From the NCBI GenBank assembly GCA_963762735.1, contig CAVXMG010000003.1, positions 1-64,000 of the forward strand: DNA of 64,000 nt, read 5' to 3'. Both the position numbers and the translations under genes were made by a program. The first letter of the stretch is position 1. Each line of letters opens with the position of its first letter. Below the pieces are notes generated by a model. The model was not told the DNA's origin. It worked only from the letters and a program-made list of their open reading frames with translations, and searched no databases. Shown here in pieces: positions 61,574 through 64,000 of the stretch. The stretch comes from DASXKD01 sp963762735. Lineage in GTDB: Bacteria; Actinomycetota; Actinomycetes; Streptosporangiales; Streptosporangiaceae.

Positions 61574-62686
61574 TCAATTCCAGGTCTTGCCGTTCCACCG
61601 GAGGATCAGGGTGTTCGTGGGGCCGATGCCGCTGCCGCTGTAGCCGACCGCCCAGGCGTTGGTGGCCGAGGTGGCGGCCACGCCGCGAAGGACAGTGCCA
61701 CCTCCCGGAGTGGGACTGGGCACCCGCGTCCACGCGGTGCCGTTCCAGTGCAGGATCAGGCTGATGCCGGGGCCGCACCCGCAATTGGTGCTGTCGCCGA
61801 CCGCCCAGGCGTTGCGGGCGGACGTGGCGGCCACGGCATCCAGGAAGGGGATGAAGTGCGCTCCGAGGCTGGGGCTGGGCACCTGCTTCCAGGCGGTGCC
61901 GTTCCACCGCACGACCAGTGTCCTGGCCCCGCCGATATAGCCGACCGCCCAGGCGCTAGCAGCGGATGTCGCGGCCACACCGGAGAGAACGCCGCTCGAG
62001 CTGGGCACCTGCTTCCACGCGGTGCCGTTCCACCCCAGGACCAGAGACTTGCTGCTGGTGCCGGCCGTATAGGAGCCGACCGCCCAGGCGCTGCTGGCGG
62101 AGGTCGCGGCCACACCGGAAAGCCCGGCGCTGGTCCCAGGGCTCGGGCTGGGTACCTGCTTCCACGCGGTGCCGTTCCACCGCAGGACCAGAGACTTGCT
62201 GCTGGAGCCGACCGCCCAGGCGCTGCCAGCGGAGCTGGCGGCCACGGCGGACAGACTGCCAGCGGGTGCTGGGCTGGGCACTTGCTTCCAGGCGGTGCCG
62301 TTCCAGTGCAGGATCAGTGTCCTGGTGCTGGTGCCGGAGTAGATCTCACCGACGGCCCAGGCGTTGCTAGCGGAGGTGGCGGCCACGCCGGAAAGGACAC
62401 TGCCTGCGGGGGCTGGGCTGGGCACCTGCTGCCACCCGGTGCCGTTCCAGTGCTCGATCAGGGCCATTCCTTTACTGGTGAAGCAGTGGGTGCAGCCGAC
62501 CGCCCAGGCATTACTTGCGGAGGTGGCGGCCACGCCGTTGAGCTGGTTGTGGACAAAAGTCGGCGTGCCAATGGCCCGGGCCGGGGCAGCCACAGCGGGC
62601 GCCGCGGGTGCGATTCCGGCGGCCACGCCCGCCAGCAGTAGCGGCACGGCGAGAAGCCTGACCGAACCTGCGATATACCTGTGCAT
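61574..62686 (-). CDS. Secreted seven-repeat beta-propeller protein
   Basis: 370 residues from ATG 62686 with a run of G about 8 bases upstream. Signal peptide: MHRYIAGSVRLLAVPLLLAG with cleavage near AVAAPA. The rest is seven repeats of about 45 residues with the pattern GVAATSASNAWAVG, then LILHWNGTAWKQVPSPSP, fitting one blade each of a seven-bladed propeller. Conserved W, G, N and the VPSPSP linker stand out. Function unknown; similar repeats occur in secreted actinobacterial proteins. It is a paralogue of the 60347 gene on the same strand and probably a tandem duplicate. Confidence 0.82.
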   Translation of the reverse strand: MHRYIAGSVRLLAVPLLLAGVAAGIAPAAPAVAAPARAIGTPTFVHNQLNGVAATSASNAWAVGCTHCFTSKGMALIEHWNGTGWQQVPSPAPAGSVLSGVAATSASNAWAVGEIYSGTSTRTLILHWNGTAWKQVPSPAPAGSLSAVAASSAGSAWAVGSSSKSLVLRWNGTAWKQVPSPSPGTSAGLSGVAATSASSAWAVGSYTAGTSSKSLVLGWNGTAWKQVPSSSGVLSGVAATSAASAWAVGYIGGARTLVVRWNGTAWKQVPSPSLGAHFIPFLDAVAATSARNAWAVGDSTNCGCGPGISLILHWNGTAWTRVPSPTPGGGTVLRGVAATSATNAWAVGYSGSGIGPTNTLILRWNGKTWN

Positions 62687-63154
62687 CCGAAGATCCCCCC
62701 AATTCCCCACCCCCGTGGCCCGGTAATCACCCCTCGTGCCACGGACCGGGCTGATCCCATCCCCAGGGCCTGCCTGAGCCGGCTTCAGTTCCACCTGCCC
62801 GACGGGCCCCCATCATGGACCCCGGTGCCGCCCACTATGCGCACCGCCGGGGACCGCCTGTCAAGCACGCTGGCCGGACCGGCAGGAACAAACGCCACAA
62901 GAATGGGCCAGCCTGTGACCAGTGGTGTCTGCTTAGCTGCCCGGTTCTGGAGTTAACCCTTATCACCCGGGTCGGCGTGACCCTGTTTAACCCGCAGCGC
63001 ACCTGTCACCACAAGGCCCCCCGAACTGGATAGCACCGGGCCACAGGAAAGAACATGGGGAGGCTTATTTACCCGACGCTGCGAGCCGATCAACCTGTTC
63101 TGTCGTCGTAATGGGCGCGCTGTCAGGCACCGGTCAGCGCGCGCCGAACGGCGG
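62687..63154. other. Intergenic stretch without a supported gene
   Basis: About 470 bases upstream of the propeller gene. No protein or RNA gene is recognised. The promoter of the propeller gene should be near 62750. Confidence 0.35.
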
Positions 63155-63400
63155 TTATCTTAAGTCCATTTTTGAAAAGCCCAGGTGGAACGGGGGTTTT
63201 GCGTCGTATACATGTCGCTGATGAGAGGTTCCCGGGGAGGCTCAAACCTCAAAAGCGGCGGCAACAAGGGGATAAATGCAGGTCACGCGGGTGCCACCGC
63301 TTCCGCTGCGTCGTATACACCACTTAAGATAAACGTGTCCACGACGCAGCTGAAGGCCCGTCCAGCTACATCATGTACACCCGAAACTGACTTGAGATAA
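63155..63400. repeat. Cluster of TTATCTYAAGT sites with flanking repeats
   Basis: TTATCTTAAGT (63155-63165) is inverted relative to ACTTAAGATAA (63322-63332) and ACTTGAGATAA (63390-63400). GCGTCGTATACA occurs twice, near 63201 and 63308. GCTGCGTCGT (63305-63314) pairs with ACGACGCAGC (63341-63350). The arrangement resembles the ends or recombination sites of a mobile element; no recombinase gene is beside it. Confidence 0.45.
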
Positions 63401-63810
63401 CCAGCGTAAGAAGCGGTATGTCAAGCGGTTCCGGAGCGTTTCTGGGGGTCTTGGTGAATGGGTTCTGATCTGGGGTTTTACTGCGCTGGCCCCTGCTGGG
63501 GCGGGCGTTCGCCGGATGCGGGCATGGGGAATTCCGCGCCGGGCCGGTGGCTGTTCTGCGGCGCGGTTGCGGTGCCCGTCACCCGGGTCTTCTCGCCCTA
63601 CGTAGTGCAAGCGGGCTGGGCCCGCCCGCGGGTGCGGGCGGGCCTGCTCCTACAGCGTTCAACCGGGCTGGTGAGAAGGTCCGGGCGACCAGGGGAGAGC
63701 TGCCCAGGGTTATCTGCGAGGTGGTCCTCGGGGCGGATGCGGGCTCGCTCTCCCCTCATCGGGGAGAAGGTCTAGGGCACCGGTGCGGGGTGCCTGCCGC
63801 GAAGCGCTGC

Positions 63811-64000
63811 TCAGGCGGCCTCCGCCTGGCTGCGGGGGGCGTGCTGGCAGCTGGTGGCGCCAGAGGCGACGCCGGGATCCCAGCCGGTGCCGTGGACGAC
63901 TATGGAGTAGATCCAGCGCAGCAGCGAGGCGGCGCACGCGACCCGGGCCTTCGCGCGCCGCGCCTGGGCCGCGGCCGCCGCGCTGGCCTGCCGTGAACCC
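63811..64000 (-). CDS. IS110-family transposase C-terminus, cut by the window edge
   Basis: The open minus-strand frame entering at 64000 and ending with TGA at 63811-63813 encodes KARVACAASLLRWIYSIVVH and GTGWDPGVASG, the usual end of many actinobacterial IS110 transposases. The start lies outside the window. It belongs to a subgroup different from the element at 50707. Between 63401 and 63810 I find no gene; this is likely the element's non-coding end. Confidence 0.6.
   Translation of the reverse strand, partial: GSRQASAAAAAQARRAKARVACAASLLRWIYSIVVHGTGWDPGVASGATSCQHAPRSQAEAA

Noticed and set aside
1..64000. CRISPR arrays
   Set aside because: No regularly spaced direct repeats or cas genes were found; the repeated 40-bp units are single copies at distant sites.

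Overview
The window is high-GC DNA with GTG/ATG starts, stop-start overlapping operons, Shine-Dalgarno sites of the AGGAGG type and actinobacterial protein families throughout. A filamentous or soil actinomycete is the best guess; nothing here fixes the genus. No rRNA gene, complete tRNA gene or CRISPR array was seen. Most of the window reads as a layered accessory region. Three copies of the 3' half of a tRNA-Met(CAU) gene (about 10.6, 31.5 and 46.6 kb), each with its terminator and a shared 40-bp satellite repeat, look like attachment-site scars of elements that integrated one after another at the same tRNA.

Layout. (1) 0-6.5 kb: a KimA/APC-type permease with USP-like and OB-fold tails, two small membrane proteins, a universal stress protein and a CPA1 Na+(K+)/H+ antiporter. 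This looks like a cation and pH homeostasis block. Two of its transcripts begin with the same 5' leader motif, and a third copy sits at 15.8 kb. (2) 6.9-10.3 kb: a DHA2 efflux pump, its TetR regulator and a YCII/VOC pair, with four similar candidate operators. (3) 11.1-15.3 kb: an extra lgt, a MarR/MFS operon and a CDF-like membrane protein. (4) 15.8-24.5 kb: a truncated paralogue of the 3.0-kb gene, then a six-gene operon for an energy-converting-hydrogenase-related (Ehr) complex resembling mycobacterial hycD-P-Q-E. Its catalytic subunit has lost the Ni-Fe cysteines and its NuoB-like subunit all four N2 cysteines. Two uspA genes follow, one with a DosR-like box. (5) 25.0-30.4 kb: a 59-aa protein coupled to two MutS-like ATPases, then a dynamin-like GTPase. 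(6) 31.6-46.3 kb: a toxin-antitoxin pair and a strongly decayed segment. It holds two sigma/anti-sigma pairs, two monooxygenase-domain genes, peroxiredoxin, SDRs, an MFS/MarR pair and several frameshifted or fragmentary genes. (7) 46.6-52.2 kb: a SIR2-STAND-TPR protein (probable anti-phage defence) beside the third tRNA scar, and an intact IS110-family element. (8) 52.4-64 kb: cysteine synthase, a NarL-type two-component system divergent from a MacB/FtsX-type ABC exporter, two secreted seven-repeat propeller proteins (one frameshifted), and the end of another IS110-family transposase.

Themes. Cation/pH homeostasis, universal stress proteins, an Ehr complex and a DosR-like site together suggest a hypoxia or energy-limitation programme. 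The rest is typical island cargo: efflux pumps, defence, toxin-antitoxin and signalling. Decay is concentrated between 30.8 and 45.3 kb. Calls rest on reading motifs by eye; no database search was run.
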